DNA of 64,000 nt from Bradyrhizobium diazoefficiens. Its GTDB lineage: Bacteria > Pseudomonadota > Alphaproteobacteria > Rhizobiales > Xanthobacteraceae. The position numbers were made by a program, and so were the translations under genes. The notes below the pieces were generated by a model that had not been told where the DNA came from, made no database searches, and saw only the letters and a program-made list of their open reading frames with translations. The stretch spans positions 1,550,001 to 1,614,000 of the forward strand of contig NZ_CP067041.1 of the NCBI RefSeq assembly GCF_016599855.1. The letters are read 5' to 3'. Shown in pieces: positions 1 through 9,563 of the stretch; the first letter of the stretch is position 1; every line of letters starts with the position of its first letter.

Positions 1-753
1 CACCCAGAGGTCGTGGAGGTTATCCTGTCAGGCGGTGATCCGTTGATTCTGCCGGCGTCCAGGCTGGCGGAAATCATTGAGGGAATCCGTTCGGTTCCAT
101 CCGTTAAGTCAATCCGAATTCATACGAAGGCTATTGTGTATGAACCGAAAGCCTTCACCGCCGAGAAAATTGATCTCTTTGCAAAGCATAACATCCGTCT
201 CGTCTTTCACATCGTGCACCCATATGAAATCTGCGGGGACGTGTCTGAAAAGATCAAAAAGATCAGGCTCTACAACCAGTTCCCGCTGTTACGTAACACG
301 AATGATCACCATTTCGTCCTCTACCGGCTCCTGGAGATGCTCGACCAGATGGGCGTACGCAATCTCTCGATATTCATTCCAGATCCCATCAACTTCTCCG
401 CGGCATTCCGCGTGCGCTTGAGTCGTGTGTGGCGCAAAGCTGATCGTCTTAACGCCACCGCGCCATCATGGATCAATTCGACACGCTTTGTATTCGACTC
501 CAAGAGCGGAAAGGCGCGGCGAGAAAACTATATCGCGACGGATGATCGTGATGTTGCTACCTTTGTGCGCGATGGAAGTCCGATTTTGTTTCCTGACTTT
601 CCTGAACATCTTGATGTCCCCGGAAAGATCGAATTCATGCTATGGAAGGAAGGGGCCATAACGGCTCAAATTGAGGGAGCGGGGCCTGCTGGTGGGAGAA
701 GGGGTGCGCAAAGGCCGCAAGAGTGCGAACCGGAGAAGGAAAGTCTGCGGTGA
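1..753 (+). CDS. KamA-family radical SAM protein (lysine 2,3-aminomutase-like), 5' end outside window
   Basis: The frame is already open at base 1, so only the C-terminal part is present. The sequence shows the GGDPL motif of the lysine 2,3-aminomutase family near its start. Later come the family's PDP loop (near residue 125) and the end segment FPDFPEHLDVPG followed by LWK, where KamA-family proteins usually finish. KamA-type enzymes use a radical SAM cluster and PLP to shift an amino group. The CxxxCxxC cluster motif would lie upstream of the window and cannot be checked. After LWKEG the reading frame runs on for about 30 residues rich in Gly, Arg and Glu that do not look like the family, so the 3' end may have been replaced by later rearrangement. 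The family call is confident; the substrate is unknown. Confidence 0.75.
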   Translation, partial: HPEVVEVILSGGDPLILPASRLAEIIEGIRSVPSVKSIRIHTKAIVYEPKAFTAEKIDLFAKHNIRLVFHIVHPYEICGDVSEKIKKIRLYNQFPLLRNTNDHHFVLYRLLEMLDQMGVRNLSIFIPDPINFSAAFRVRLSRVWRKADRLNATAPSWINSTRFVFDSKSGKARRENYIATDDRDVATFVRDGSPILFPDFPEHLDVPGKIEFMLWKEGAITAQIEGAGPAGGRRGAQRPQECEPEKESLR

Positions 754-1445
754 GGGTGAGAGCGGAGTGTGAAGACTGGTCGAGGACGTGAATATGTCTG
801 TTCGAACTTGACGCGCGACCCGGAGTGCGGATTCCCCTCTATGTCGCCCACCCGGTCCGAGATGTTCTCACCCATCATTCTGATCTCAAGTCGCTTCCGT
901 TCCAAGAAGAGGTCGCCCAATAATCGGCGATGATGTCCCGGCCTTTTCTGGCTCCCAGACAGCCGCCACTTTCGGCTTTGCAACGGGGCGACGATGGATG
1001 CGGAGGGAGAGGCCTGCGATGCGCCATGTGCGCGAGTGATGAGGATGAACGCGGCTGACCCCCGAGCAGCGAGATTGCGGGCGGGTCGGGCGGTGCCCTC
1101 GACCATGCCGAAAGTGAGTCGTCCGGAATCCTGCATAATGGCACAAAAAGAGCTGGAGTTCTGCGTGTTTTGATCCGTGCGCGGCGAGCTTGCAGGCAAA
1201 GGAACTGCTATCCGGATCAAACACGGATCTTAGGCGAGTGTGCGAAGCGAGTTCGGTGTGCCCAAGGAAAAACATGCCGGCTGAATACCGTCTGGGCCTT
1301 ACGCGCTCATCAAAGCCTTCTGAGAACCCGCGCCGCGGTCCGTAGAATCACTGGAGCGAAACACCAAGCGGCACGGGGTAGATTTGGCTACCGATGCAGA
1401 AATGCAGACTACGAGTGGAGGTTATTTCTTGAGGGGCTGAACGAC
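754..1445. other. about 690 bp without a recognisable gene
   Basis: Several frames are open on both strands here, but none shows a family I recognise. The minus-strand translation between about 890 and 1150 has some protein-like stretches but no clear start or domain. I regard it as decayed island DNA. Confidence 0.4.
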
Positions 1446-1724
1446 ATGTCTGATCGATTTCCAATCTTCGACGTTGTCTTGGAACGGCGAAGACGAAGGT
1501 GGATGTGGGCGGTCCGCACGAACGAAGGCATGCTGGTCATCACGGGCTCAAGAAGCAGCCGATCCGCTGCTCGCTATGAAGCTCATAGGGCGCTTTTTCT
1601 GATGCTGCTGAGCGCGCCCTACCGTTCGCGGACCTCGGGGCGAGAGATCCAGGTCAGCCAGGCTTCCGCGCGGCGCTCGCTTCCGCGAGGTTCGCTCGGC
1701 GGCAGCCAAACCGGGCGTTCCTAG
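1446..1724 (+). CDS. small hypothetical protein of a type scattered through Bradyrhizobium symbiosis islands
   Basis: The likely start is the ATG at 1446 (MSDRFPIFDVVLERR...), giving 92 residues. The core has Trp-rich and basic stretches (RRWMWAVRTNEG) followed by GSRSSRSAARYEAHRALFL and SAPYRS. This resembles small uncharacterised bradyrhizobial proteins that recur in symbiosis islands. The C-terminal third is Arg/Ser-rich and overlaps a second open frame that also looks coding (1636-1965), so the natural end may differ. No function can be assigned. The family resemblance is from memory and not verified. Confidence 0.4.
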   Translation: MSDRFPIFDVVLERRRRRWMWAVRTNEGMLVITGSRSSRSAARYEAHRALFLMLLSAPYRSRTSGREIQVSQASARRSLPRGSLGGSQTGRS

Positions 1725-1965
1725 CGTTGCGATCTGGTCCTGTGCGGAATTCGAGGAGTATCTCCGGATAGGAGCACGAATTCGTCCTGCGCTGCTGGTC
1801 GAGGGCATTCCGTTTCCCGAGAGCGAAGGCGAGCTTCGCAATTTCGTCGATAAGTGTCAGGACGTCAACGATGTGCAAGGAAGCCTCGTTTGGCATCGCG
1901 GTAGCCGAGGGAGCTGGCAATGGACAGGCCTGACGCCCAGAGGCCTTTTAAGCCTGCGCGTTTAG
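1636..1965 (+). pseudogene. coding remnant without a start codon
   Basis: A second plus-strand frame overlaps the end of the preceding small gene and stays open to the TAG at 1963-1965. It has protein-like composition (AIWSCAEFEEYLRIG, LLVEGIPFPESEGELRNFV, GSWQWTGLTPRGLLSLR) but no in-frame ATG at its left end. It could be the 3' part of a gene whose start was lost, or a frameshifted continuation of the 1446 reading frame. I do not recognise the family. Confidence 0.35.
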
Positions 1966-2986
1966 CAATCGTGCCGGAAAGCGCATCGTGAGCCTCCATG
2001 AGGAAGGAGAGGGTACTTCTGGAGCAAATCTCAGCACGCAGCATTTGCGAAAGCAGGGAACCCGCGCGTCGCTCAGGGACATTCGTGGCCGCCGGGTGCG
2101 GTTGATGTTGCACGCTGTCTCCTTGCATGAGCGCTCGACTCGTCGGGCTCTCAACAACGCTGCTCCGGCTGCCCGTGACCAAAGCGCTCGGGCAACCCCA
2201 CGGCCCAATCAACAGGTGACATGCAACTGTCATCCGGATCAATTGGCGGCGTTGGTAGTTGCAACGTGCCCTAAACATGCAGCGGTTGCGGCGAGCCTCC
2301 AGCAGCTGCAAGATGTTGATCATTGATTTGGCCGAACGTAGATGCGCGTACGCGATTGACGACCCTCGGCGTACCTTGGCGTTGTCAAGCGTGGTCCAGG
2401 TAAATGGGGTGGAAGTGTCCCTGGTGGACACAGCGCTCGTTCACGTGCCTTGCTCTCGTAAGGATGCATCGAACAAGCGCGTCCCCGGCCAGGCTCGTTC
2501 GGTATTAGCTCGTGTTCCGGCTACCTCGACCGGCGGTGTCTGATTTCGGACATAGGTCCGCAATCGCTCTGGTCGTGTGACGCGATGTTCTTAACGTGCG
2601 ATTTTGCGCTGATTTCACGCGGGCCAGAACTGGTACAAGACTTGCTATTCTCACTTCACGTCGTCGGAAGTTGGAGACCTGTGTGCACGGAACCGCCTCG
2701 ATCAAGCTGGCTGCCGATTGCGCCGACCTGAGCGTGCCCGCGAATCGTACCCGCGGGCCAAAAGGAAGGTATCGTTGTCAGATTTGTCTTAGCTGAAGTC
2801 GCGGCGCGGTTCAGCCAGTCTAAAAGGCGCCCACCTGCGCCGCGCGATCAGATCGAAAAGCCGCAAATAGCTCCGAGGTAGCGCCAGCCCGACGCGCTCT
2901 CGCGAGACCGGACTAGCTCATGCAGGATAGCCGAACGCGGCGTCGTGCCTTCCAATTCCCCAAAGCATCAATGAGAACCGGCAACG
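1966..2986. other. about 1 kb without a recognisable gene
   Basis: I see only short open frames with no family signature on either strand. The copies of ATCCGGATCAA near 1210 and 2235 are short and I attach no function to them. It may contain the promoter of the cytochrome peroxidase gene at 2987, but I cannot point to a specific site. Confidence 0.4.
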
Positions 2987-4069
2987 ATGGTACTTACCAG
3001 AAAGAAGTGCGTGATCCTGGAATTCCCCCTTGTACGCAAGGTGTGTGCTGCAGTCATTGCGATGCTGGTCACATCACACGCTGGTGCAGAAGATGATTTG
3101 ATGAAGGCTGCCAGGCGGACGTTCAAACCGATCCCCTCGGTCGTCCCGGCGGTGAAGGACAACCCGGTCACCCACGAGAAGATCGAACTCGGTAAGATGC
3201 TGTTCTTCGATCCGCGGATGTCGGCTAGCGGGATCATTAGCTGCAATAGCTGTCACAATCTTGGTACAGGCGGAGTCGATGCCGGTCCAACGTCGGTTGG
3301 ACACGGCTGGCAGCTGGGACCACGTCGGGCTCCAACCGTCTATAACGCGGTCTTCAATGTGGCGCAGTTCTGGGATGGACGGGCGCCGGATCTCAAGGCG
3401 CAAGCAAAGGGCCCCGTGCAGGCAAGTGCTGAAATGAACGCCACCCCAGATCATGTCATCAACACGCTGAACTCGATGAGCGAGTATGTGATCATGTTCA
3501 AAAAGGCGTTTCCAATCGAGGCATCGCCAGTCACTTTCGACAATTTCGCGAAGTCGATCGAAGCCTTTGAAGCGAGTCTCATTACGCCCGCAGCCCCTTT
3601 CGATCAGTACCTTGAAGGCGATCCAAATGCTCTCAATGATCAGCAGAAAGCAGGATTGAAGCTATTCATGGAAACAGGATGCTCCTCCTGCCACAGTGGA
3701 ATCAACGTTGGCGGACAGGATTATTTTCCATTTGGCGCCGTCGAAAGACCAAGCACAAGCCTGCTTCCGACCGCCGACAAAGGCCGGTCCGCCGTCACAA
3801 AAGCGGCCAGCGACGAATACGTTTTTCGTGCAGCACCGTTGCGCAACGTCGCGTTGCGACCGCCATACTTCCATTCGGGTCAGGTTTGGAGCCTTAAGCA
3901 AGCTGTCGGCGTGATGGCCGAAGTTCAGCTTGGCGCCAAGCTCAGCGATAAGGAAGAGAACGATATCGTCGCGTTTCTGAATTCGCTGACCGGGCAGTTG
4001 CCCAGGATCGAGTATCCGATACTGCCAACGCGGACCAACACGACGCCGCTGCCGTCTACAGGAAAATAG
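2987..4069 (+). CDS. di-heme cytochrome c peroxidase / MauG-family protein
   Basis: This 360-residue exported di-heme protein starts at the ATG at 2987. A hydrophobic stretch at about residues 16-34 (LVRKVCAAVIAMLVTSHAGA) acts as a signal peptide, so the mature protein is periplasmic. Two c-type heme motifs are visible, CNSCH at 86-90 and CSSCH at 232-236. Conserved family segments include LGKMLFFDPRMS before the first heme, RRAPTVYN and FWDGRAPDL after it, and LRNVALRPPYFHSG near the C terminus. Members reduce hydrogen peroxide with electrons from small cytochromes or, in the MauG branch, oxidise protein residues. The sequence does not decide between these. It stands alone on the plus strand with the P450 gene convergent behind it. 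Confidence 0.88.
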   Translation: MVLTRKKCVILEFPLVRKVCAAVIAMLVTSHAGAEDDLMKAARRTFKPIPSVVPAVKDNPVTHEKIELGKMLFFDPRMSASGIISCNSCHNLGTGGVDAGPTSVGHGWQLGPRRAPTVYNAVFNVAQFWDGRAPDLKAQAKGPVQASAEMNATPDHVINTLNSMSEYVIMFKKAFPIEASPVTFDNFAKSIEAFEASLITPAAPFDQYLEGDPNALNDQQKAGLKLFMETGCSSCHSGINVGGQDYFPFGAVERPSTSLLPTADKGRSAVTKAASDEYVFRAAPLRNVALRPPYFHSGQVWSLKQAVGVMAEVQLGAKLSDKEENDIVAFLNSLTGQLPRIEYPILPTRTNTTPLPSTGK

Positions 4070-4218
4070 CATGGTCTATCACTGTAAAGGCGCGTTCTTT
4101 GGGTGAAGGGGACAACGCAGGGAGGCACATGGGAAGCCAAAAATGCTTGCGACTGAGACAACCCTCTCCCAGCAGTGGAACTGCTCCGACCGGCTCAAAG
4201 TTGCAAGCGCCGGTTATC

Positions 4219-5490
4219 TTAGAGCGATTGCACGGAGGCGCCGATTCCCCAAGCGGCCACCTGGACTGGGAGGGCGGAATAACCGTGCACGAAGTTAGAT
4301 GCGACGCGCTCCGGCTCGCCGACAACCTTGATGTCGAGGCGCCTATTCAGCATTTCGTCCCAAAGGATCTTCAGCTGCAGTTCCGCAAGGTGTCTTCCGA
4401 CACAGCGATGGATACCGAACCCGAACGAGAGATGTTGCCGTGGGTTCTTCCGATCGATGATGAAGCTGTCGGCCTGGTGGATGACCTCATCGTCCCGGTT
4501 CCCGGAAATGTACCACATGACGACCTTGTCGCCTCGTCTGATTTGCTTGTTACGTATCTCGATATCGACCACGGCGGTGCGGCGCATGTGTGCGATCGGC
4601 GTCTGGTAGCGTATGATCTCGGAGACGGCGCTCGACATGAGCCGAGGATTTTCGCGTAGCTTCCGGAGCTCGGACGGATTCTGGTTCATGAACAACACGC
4701 TTCCAGTCATTGAATTGCGCGTGGTGTCGTTCCCACCCACGATCAGCAGGATGAGGTTTCCCAGGAACTCGCGTGGCTCCATATTCCGGGTCGCAGGTGA
4801 GTGCGCCATCATCGAAATCAGGTCGGCGCGGGGCTCGGCATTCTTGCGCTCGTTCCAAAGTCTTGTAAAATAGTCCAAGCACCCGGACAGGACTGCCCGT
4901 CGCTTCTCCCAGGTGTCGATCTCGTGGCCAGTCCGCGGAGTTGTGGCGGCAACGTCCGACCAATAAGTCAGCAGGCGCCGATCCTCAAACGGAAAGTCAA
5001 ACAGCGTCGCCAACATTTGCGTGGTCAACTCGACCGAGATCTTATTAACCCAATCGAAGGTTTCATTGCGCGGCAGCCCATCCAGAACGACCTTGACCCG
5101 CTGACGGATCAAGCCTTCGAGCTTGGCCAGGTTCTCCGGCGCCACGATCGGACTGATCGTGTTGCGCTGCTCGCCATGTTTCGGAGGGCTCATCTTAATG
5201 AAGCTCGGGGTCCAATACTCCTCCGCCACATCGACGATCGTCACGCCTTGCTCTGACGAGAACACTCCGTGAGTCATGTCGGCTGCAACGATGTCGTGGT
5301 ATTTTGTTATGGACCAATAGGGACCGTAGGGGCTGTCTTGGCAGTAGTGGATGGGATCTTCCTTTCGTAGCCGCTCGAAGTAGGGCCAAATGCTGTCATC
5401 CTGAAAGCGCTTGATCTCGCTGACATCCAGATCGCTCAGAGGAACGTCATATGCCCCCTCGCGCGCGTGACCTGCCAATACTGTATTCAT
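4219..5490 (-). CDS. cytochrome P450
   Basis: The gene encodes a 423-residue soluble bacterial P450. The heme-binding loop FGFGIHRCVGRHLA carries the axial cysteine at residue 363. The I-helix oxygen-activation motif is GGNDTT (252-257), and an ExxR motif lies in SEIIRY. The length is normal for class I bacterial P450s that use separate ferredoxin and reductase partners, none of which is encoded nearby. A good Shine-Dalgarno sequence (GGAGGGCGATC) precedes the ATG. It is not obviously one of the CYP112/114/117 gibberellin P450s known from Bradyrhizobium, and its substrate is unknown. The first codons and about 150 bp of upstream DNA recur as a decayed copy at 17860-18195. Confidence 0.92.
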   Translation of the reverse strand: MNTVLAGHAREGAYDVPLSDLDVSEIKRFQDDSIWPYFERLRKEDPIHYCQDSPYGPYWSITKYHDIVAADMTHGVFSSEQGVTIVDVAEEYWTPSFIKMSPPKHGEQRNTISPIVAPENLAKLEGLIRQRVKVVLDGLPRNETFDWVNKISVELTTQMLATLFDFPFEDRRLLTYWSDVAATTPRTGHEIDTWEKRRAVLSGCLDYFTRLWNERKNAEPRADLISMMAHSPATRNMEPREFLGNLILLIVGGNDTTRNSMTGSVLFMNQNPSELRKLRENPRLMSSAVSEIIRYQTPIAHMRRTAVVDIEIRNKQIRRGDKVVMWYISGNRDDEVIHQADSFIIDRKNPRQHLSFGFGIHRCVGRHLAELQLKILWDEMLNRRLDIKVVGEPERVASNFVHGYSALPVQVAAWGIGASVQSL

Positions 5491-5944
5491 GATCGCCCTC
5501 CGGCCTTAACCTCTCATGTTGCTTTCGCTCGCCTGGGCGCGTTTCCACGGCGCCTCCGAGAGCTCCGCACATTTTTTGAATGGACCGACCCATCATTTCC
5601 GGCCCGCCGCGGCGCTTTCGGTTGCGAACGATTGATCGGTTCGAATGGTCGAACGATATCGCAGGCTGGAGCGCAGCTCCCCTACCATGATTGAGAGGGG
5701 CGTGAGCTCGCGTTGACTGCTATCATTGGTCCTCGCACACCAGGCTCAGCTGGTTTCAGCGTCATTGCGAGCTACCGCGGAATTCTGGTGACGGGTTGGC
5801 CCCGGTCAGGAGGCGCCGGCTCTGGGTTGACCGACCTCGATCCCGCCGCCGAATGCCAGACCAAGAACGAGTTTTGGTGGATGATTGTGGCCGCCGGGGC
5901 GACGTCAGCTTTTCTGCGCAACAGATCGATCTGCTGGCGTGCTT
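5491..5944. other. upstream region of the P450 gene, no gene recognised
   Basis: Bases 5491-5640 are the P450 leader and presumably its promoter; they are similar to the DNA upstream of the truncated P450 copy near 18050-18195. The rest (5640-5944) shows no convincing gene and runs into the IS110-type remnant. Confidence 0.45.
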
Positions 5945-6142
5945 AGCCCCGCCTCGCTCCGTGCCTGATCAGTATCGAGGCGCGCGAATTGATCGCGCTT
6001 GGCCACCAGGTCCGGCTGGTGCCGCCGAGCGACGTCAAGGCCTGCCTCAACCGCGGTAAGAACGACGCGACCGATGCGGCAGCAATTTGCGAGCCGGTGA
6101 CGCGGCCGAGCATGCGCTTCGTGCCGGTGAAGAGAAGAGTGG
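5945..6142 (+). pseudogene. IS110-family transposase fragment
   Basis: The translation shows LGHQVRLVPPSDVKACL, NDATDAAAICEPVTRP and MRFVPVK. This is the conserved stretch between the catalytic-domain motifs of IS110-family (DEDD) transposases. Only about 66 codons are recognisable. The N-terminal DEDD part and the C-terminal domain are missing, so it cannot be active. It is one of several relics showing that the region between the P450 and HAD genes was rearranged. Confidence 0.7.
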
Positions 6143-6288
6143 CGCCTACTCCCTGTCCGCAGTGGACGTCCACCACCTACCCCTTTGCGGGTTTCCCAGC
6201 GCACCAGCTGTAGGGCTCAATCTCAGCCTGGCGCAGGGGCATCCAGAATCACCAACGCTTCCTCCAGAAATAAAATGACCGATACTGC

Positions 6289-7008
6289 TTATGCGCCCTT
6301 GCCGAGGAGCGCAATGATGTCATCGAGCGTCGTCACGACAGAAACCCAGTCTTCCTTTGGCAACGAGGCGTCACGGCAAAACAAGATTGCTCGGCATCCC
6401 GCGCCGCGTGCGCCCAGAACGTCCGAGCGAAAGCTGTCACCTACCATAATAACCTTGTCTGGCGCCTCACGCAAAAAGTCTAAACAGGCGTCAAAAGCGG
6501 CTTGGCTGGGTTTGCGATAGCCGCAATCGCCGCAGAACATGACAAGATCGCAGTTGCGGCTGACGTTTGTGTGCCGAGCGACCTCGGCTCGCCACAACCT
6601 ATGACTCGTTCCCCAAGGCGTATTGGACAAGATTGCCGTCCGGTAGCCCATGCGGTGAACCGTAGTAATGACTTTCTCCGCTCCTGGCATGAGCTGGCCA
6701 CCAGCAAAGATTCTGTTGCAGAGACGCAGCTCGAGTATCGTTGCATCCGCGTCATTCATGTCAGGTGCCAACGCGCATCTCAACCGGTCGGCGAAAGAAA
6801 CCACACGACAATCCTCGCGCTCTCTGTTCAGCGCCTGCAATGTTGCGCTAGCGATGGATCTCGGCGCTGCGACAGTGGCCAAATCTGTAAAGCTGGACGG
6901 ATCGGTGAGGAAATCATGCAAGAACTCGATCTGTTCGGCCTCGGTCCGTAATGGATAGTCGCAAAGGGTGTTACCCCAATCAAAGATGATGGCTCCGGGA
7001 TTGCTCAT
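6289..7008 (-). CDS. HAD-superfamily hydrolase
   Basis: I chose the ATG at 7008 (MSNPGAIIFDWGNTL), two bases after the upstream gene's stop, giving 239 residues. Longer upstream frames would overlap that gene. Motif I is FDWGNTL, with the nucleophile Asp but Gly in place of the usual second Asp. Motif II is in AILSNTP, and motif III/IV is VMVGDSFRSDVLGARGAG. HAD hydrolases usually remove phosphate from small molecules through an aspartyl-phosphate intermediate. The missing second Asp, normally the general acid/base, hints at a phosphonatase-like or altered reaction. The tight spacing suggests co-translation with the PurC-like gene before it, so the two probably act in one pathway. Confidence 0.82.
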   Translation of the reverse strand: MSNPGAIIFDWGNTLCDYPLRTEAEQIEFLHDFLTDPSSFTDLATVAAPRSIASATLQALNREREDCRVVSFADRLRCALAPDMNDADATILELRLCNRIFAGGQLMPGAEKVITTVHRMGYRTAILSNTPWGTSHRLWRAEVARHTNVSRNCDLVMFCGDCGYRKPSQAAFDACLDFLREAPDKVIMVGDSFRSDVLGARGAGCRAILFCRDASLPKEDWVSVVTTLDDIIALLGKGA

Positions 7009-7010
7009 CT

Positions 7011-7784
7011 CTATGAAAGCGCTTTCAGCCGATCCAGAAAGGCTCGCCACTGGCGAAGGATAATCTCCGGATCTTTGCCCTTCCGCCACAGGTCCTTATC
7101 CAAATCATTTGACGCGTGCTTGGCTCGCATGCAGTCTGGCGAAACCTCGCCAAATATCGCATCGCCTTCGGCGGTGATAAAAAAACAAATATCGAGGAGG
7201 TCAATTTCGCACGACGCCAAGACTCTCGCCAGCGCCTTGAAGGCGCGTAAGGCCAAATGCCTGGCAGCATCCGTATCGATGAAGCGGTCCGCGAGCCAAT
7301 CCGGCATGCATTCGTCCCGATGTGGTAGGGGGTTGCGCCAGTCGAAGCGCACATAGGGTTCGTGCCGCTGATCGGGTCGGAGGTATCCGCCATGACGCGT
7401 TGGGAAAGTCTCCAGCCCGAGATAGATATGTTTTGGTGTCCCCACATAAGCTGCCTTCACGATGACCTCGATAGGCGGAGCCGCAACTCGCCGACTGATG
7501 TAATAGTCTTCACCAACGTGAACGATCGTGGAAGGCACGCCCTCAGTCTCCAGCGTCCGCCAAAGCCGCTCGCTGATGCGTAGACGTAACCAGTCGGTGC
7601 CGTCAACTGTGGCAGCGCGATTTGCAGAGTACGAAAACAACGTGGGCTTTAATCGCACGATGACGGTTTGATCGTCGATAACGCGGATCACCTTCGACTC
7701 GCCCTCGACCAGCAAAGGCAATTCGTCGAACATGGAGCGCCAGTAGTCTGGATCTGGAAACGCGGCTGATTCGATTGGCTGCAT
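7011..7784 (-). CDS. SAICAR synthetase (PurC)-like ATP-dependent ligase
   Basis: This 257-residue protein resembles phosphoribosylaminoimidazole-succinocarboxamide synthase. Visible family features are the N-terminal EGESKVIRVIDDQ strand-loop, the middle PPIEVIVKAAYVGTPK and the C-terminal GEVSPDCMR, which corresponds to the DE-x-x-x-PDS-R nucleotide/metal site of PurC. Family enzymes join an amine to a carboxylate with ATP. It diverges from housekeeping PurC and sits in accessory DNA with a HAD hydrolase gene two bases downstream, so I infer a specialised pathway rather than purine synthesis. A strong inverted repeat lies just upstream (7807-7843). Confidence 0.7.
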   Translation of the reverse strand: MQPIESAAFPDPDYWRSMFDELPLLVEGESKVIRVIDDQTVIVRLKPTLFSYSANRAATVDGTDWLRLRISERLWRTLETEGVPSTIVHVGEDYYISRRVAAPPIEVIVKAAYVGTPKHIYLGLETFPTRHGGYLRPDQRHEPYVRFDWRNPLPHRDECMPDWLADRFIDTDAARHLALRAFKALARVLASCEIDLLDICFFITAEGDAIFGEVSPDCMRAKHASNDLDKDLWRKGKDPEIILRQWRAFLDRLKALS

Positions 7785-7806
7785 GAGGACTCGATCTATT
7801 CACTAT

Positions 7807-7843
7807 GCGTGCGTACAGGTACACCGTCCTGTCGTACGCACGC
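7807..7843. repeat. perfect inverted repeat upstream of the PurC-like gene
   Basis: GCGTGCGTAC (7807-7816) is repeated in reverse complement at 7834-7843 (GTACGCACGC), with 17 bases between. It lies 23 bp before the start codon of the minus-strand gene at 7784. It could be an operator or an RNA hairpin in the leader. I do not recognise the regulator. Confidence 0.5.
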
Positions 7844-8395
7844 GGCTTCGTGTTCGTACACCCCAAGGACATCCCGACGCGTGCCGTGAGCGACCGCGCC
7901 GCAACCGTCCAGATGTACCGGTTCATACCACCTCGTTCCGATTTCAACGCGGTGGCCCAACGTAGGCTGTTGTGGGACGCTGGATCCGTCCGACATCACC
8001 GATTGCCCGATGATGTCCTTCCAACACGCAAAAGGCGTGCCGAACTGACACTGGCGCTTCAGCAGGCGCTTGATACAAGCATCTTCAAGAGGCTTGAAGC
8101 GTGGGTCGCGTTACATGCTCGAATTGTCTCAAAACCGACAATCGGCGCTGAATGATTTCCGACAATATCAGTTGGGTCGTCACGTACCCAGGGCCACATA
8201 CTTGGTGGGGGCTCTCCGTGATAAGGCGCTGAAGCCAAAGATCGCACTGAGAGGCGTGGCGGAGCAGGCGATGCCGACCGATCTGGCTCAGCGCCATGAG
8301 GTGGTTACCCGGACCCTTCTATGCATGGAAGAACTCAACTGCTGGACCAGGCGGCCCGGCCTTTGACGGCTCCGGAATGGATCACGGCAGCGGCG
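7844..8395. other. about 550 bp without a recognisable gene
   Basis: Short open frames exist on both strands (for example plus strand 8070-8366) but I see no domain and no consistent start signal. It is probably decayed coding DNA. Confidence 0.35.
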
Positions 8396-9062
8396 TTAAT
8401 TGAGGCCGTAGCAGTTCTTGTATTTCCTTCCCGATCCGCACGGACAGGGCTCATTGCGGCCCCACCGGTTCCTCGCGGATGCGGCGATCTTGGGTCGACG
8501 CGCTGCCTTGTCGGGAGATTGGCTACTAGTCGCCACTCAATGAGTGTGATGACCCACTCGTTGATCTCGTCGGGCGCCGGCGTTGGAACGCATCGCGGTT
8601 ATTCACTTCTTTTTCTTCTCGGGCGAAGTCAGCAAGCATCAGCATTCGGCTCATCACCGACCCGTTTTGACGTCGGCGTCGAGGATTGTTTTCAGGCCTG
8701 CCAGGCGTAACGCGACGGCCTGCTCGAACGCCTCGATCCAAAGCTCCCAGACGATGTCGCATTGGAGCGATCGGCAGAGACAACGAGCCGTACTGACCCG
8801 GTCGCTTCAGAAGAGTGCGTACGACGTTGTCGCAATGCACCATGCCGAGACCGAGCCCAGTTGGTATGGTCGAGAGTCTCGAAGACCGGCTGCTGCTCCG
8901 TGCTGTCCTCATGCCGCGCGACTGCAAGCCAATCGCTGGCCCTGATCAACTCAGCCAGAAAAGCTACGATGAAGCCATCAAGCTGTTTGAGCCCGCATCG
9001 TTTCCTGGTCGAGGGCGAGCAATTCCTCGTAAAGCTGCTTGGGGCGGCGCGACAGACGCGTT
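8396..9062 (-). pseudogene. decayed UPF0149 (YecA-like) protein gene with C-terminal SEC-C motif
   Basis: Read on the minus strand, pieces of one protein appear in successive frames. From N to C they are: KQLYEELLALDQETM near 9050-9005; LDGFIVAFLAELIRASDWLA near 8985-8930; DIVWELWIEAFEQAVALRLAG near 8760-8695; [20 protein letters not shown] near 8570-8515; and finally [20 protein letters not shown] ending at the TAA at 8396-8398. This is the order of the UPF0149/YecA family, ending in the zinc-binding SEC-C motif (CPC...C). At least three frame changes and one internal stop separate the pieces, so it is a pseudogene. Confidence 0.7.
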
Positions 9063-9563
9063 AGGGTACTTCAAATTCCATAGCAACAGTTCCTGAAGAC
9101 GGCGCCGCCGGCCGCCATGTCGCCTTGCCAGAGCCCATTGTCGCCCGGTGCCGGGCGATGATGCGACGTGCCGGCTGGGCGGCGTGGGAATTCGACGCCG
9201 GGCTTTGAAGTCGCAGGACAGACGGCACAGATACGGACTTCAGCTGTAGCGGCGCCGTCAAAACTCAGTTGAATTTGGACGCGCAGGGAAGTTTACGATG
9301 CATGCCGCGGTGCTGTGGCTGCCGGTCGCCTTGCACCGAAGAAGCGCGATTTCGAGACGCACCTGAGAGCACCAGTCGGATGCCTCACTCCAGCAGCACA
9401 TGCACAGACAACGATCAGCTGTCTGACCCATTCGCGGCAGAGGCATTTCGGCAAATCATCGGCGCGCGGCGACTCTGCGAATGGTCTCTCCTGCCCGCAA
9501 CCTATCCATATCGGCAGGACAACGCAGGCCGAAGATAAAAGGCGTAACCTAACTGTTCTTCAC
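9063..9563. other. about 500 bp without a recognisable gene
   Basis: Nothing with a recognisable domain on either strand. It separates the UPF0149 relic from the 3' end of the acyl-CoA ligase gene. Confidence 0.4.

Noticed and set aside
690..860. Possible group II intron 5' end (GTGCG-rich segment)
   Set aside because: No maturase fragment, domain V hairpin or 3' end could be found, so the short similarity is not enough.
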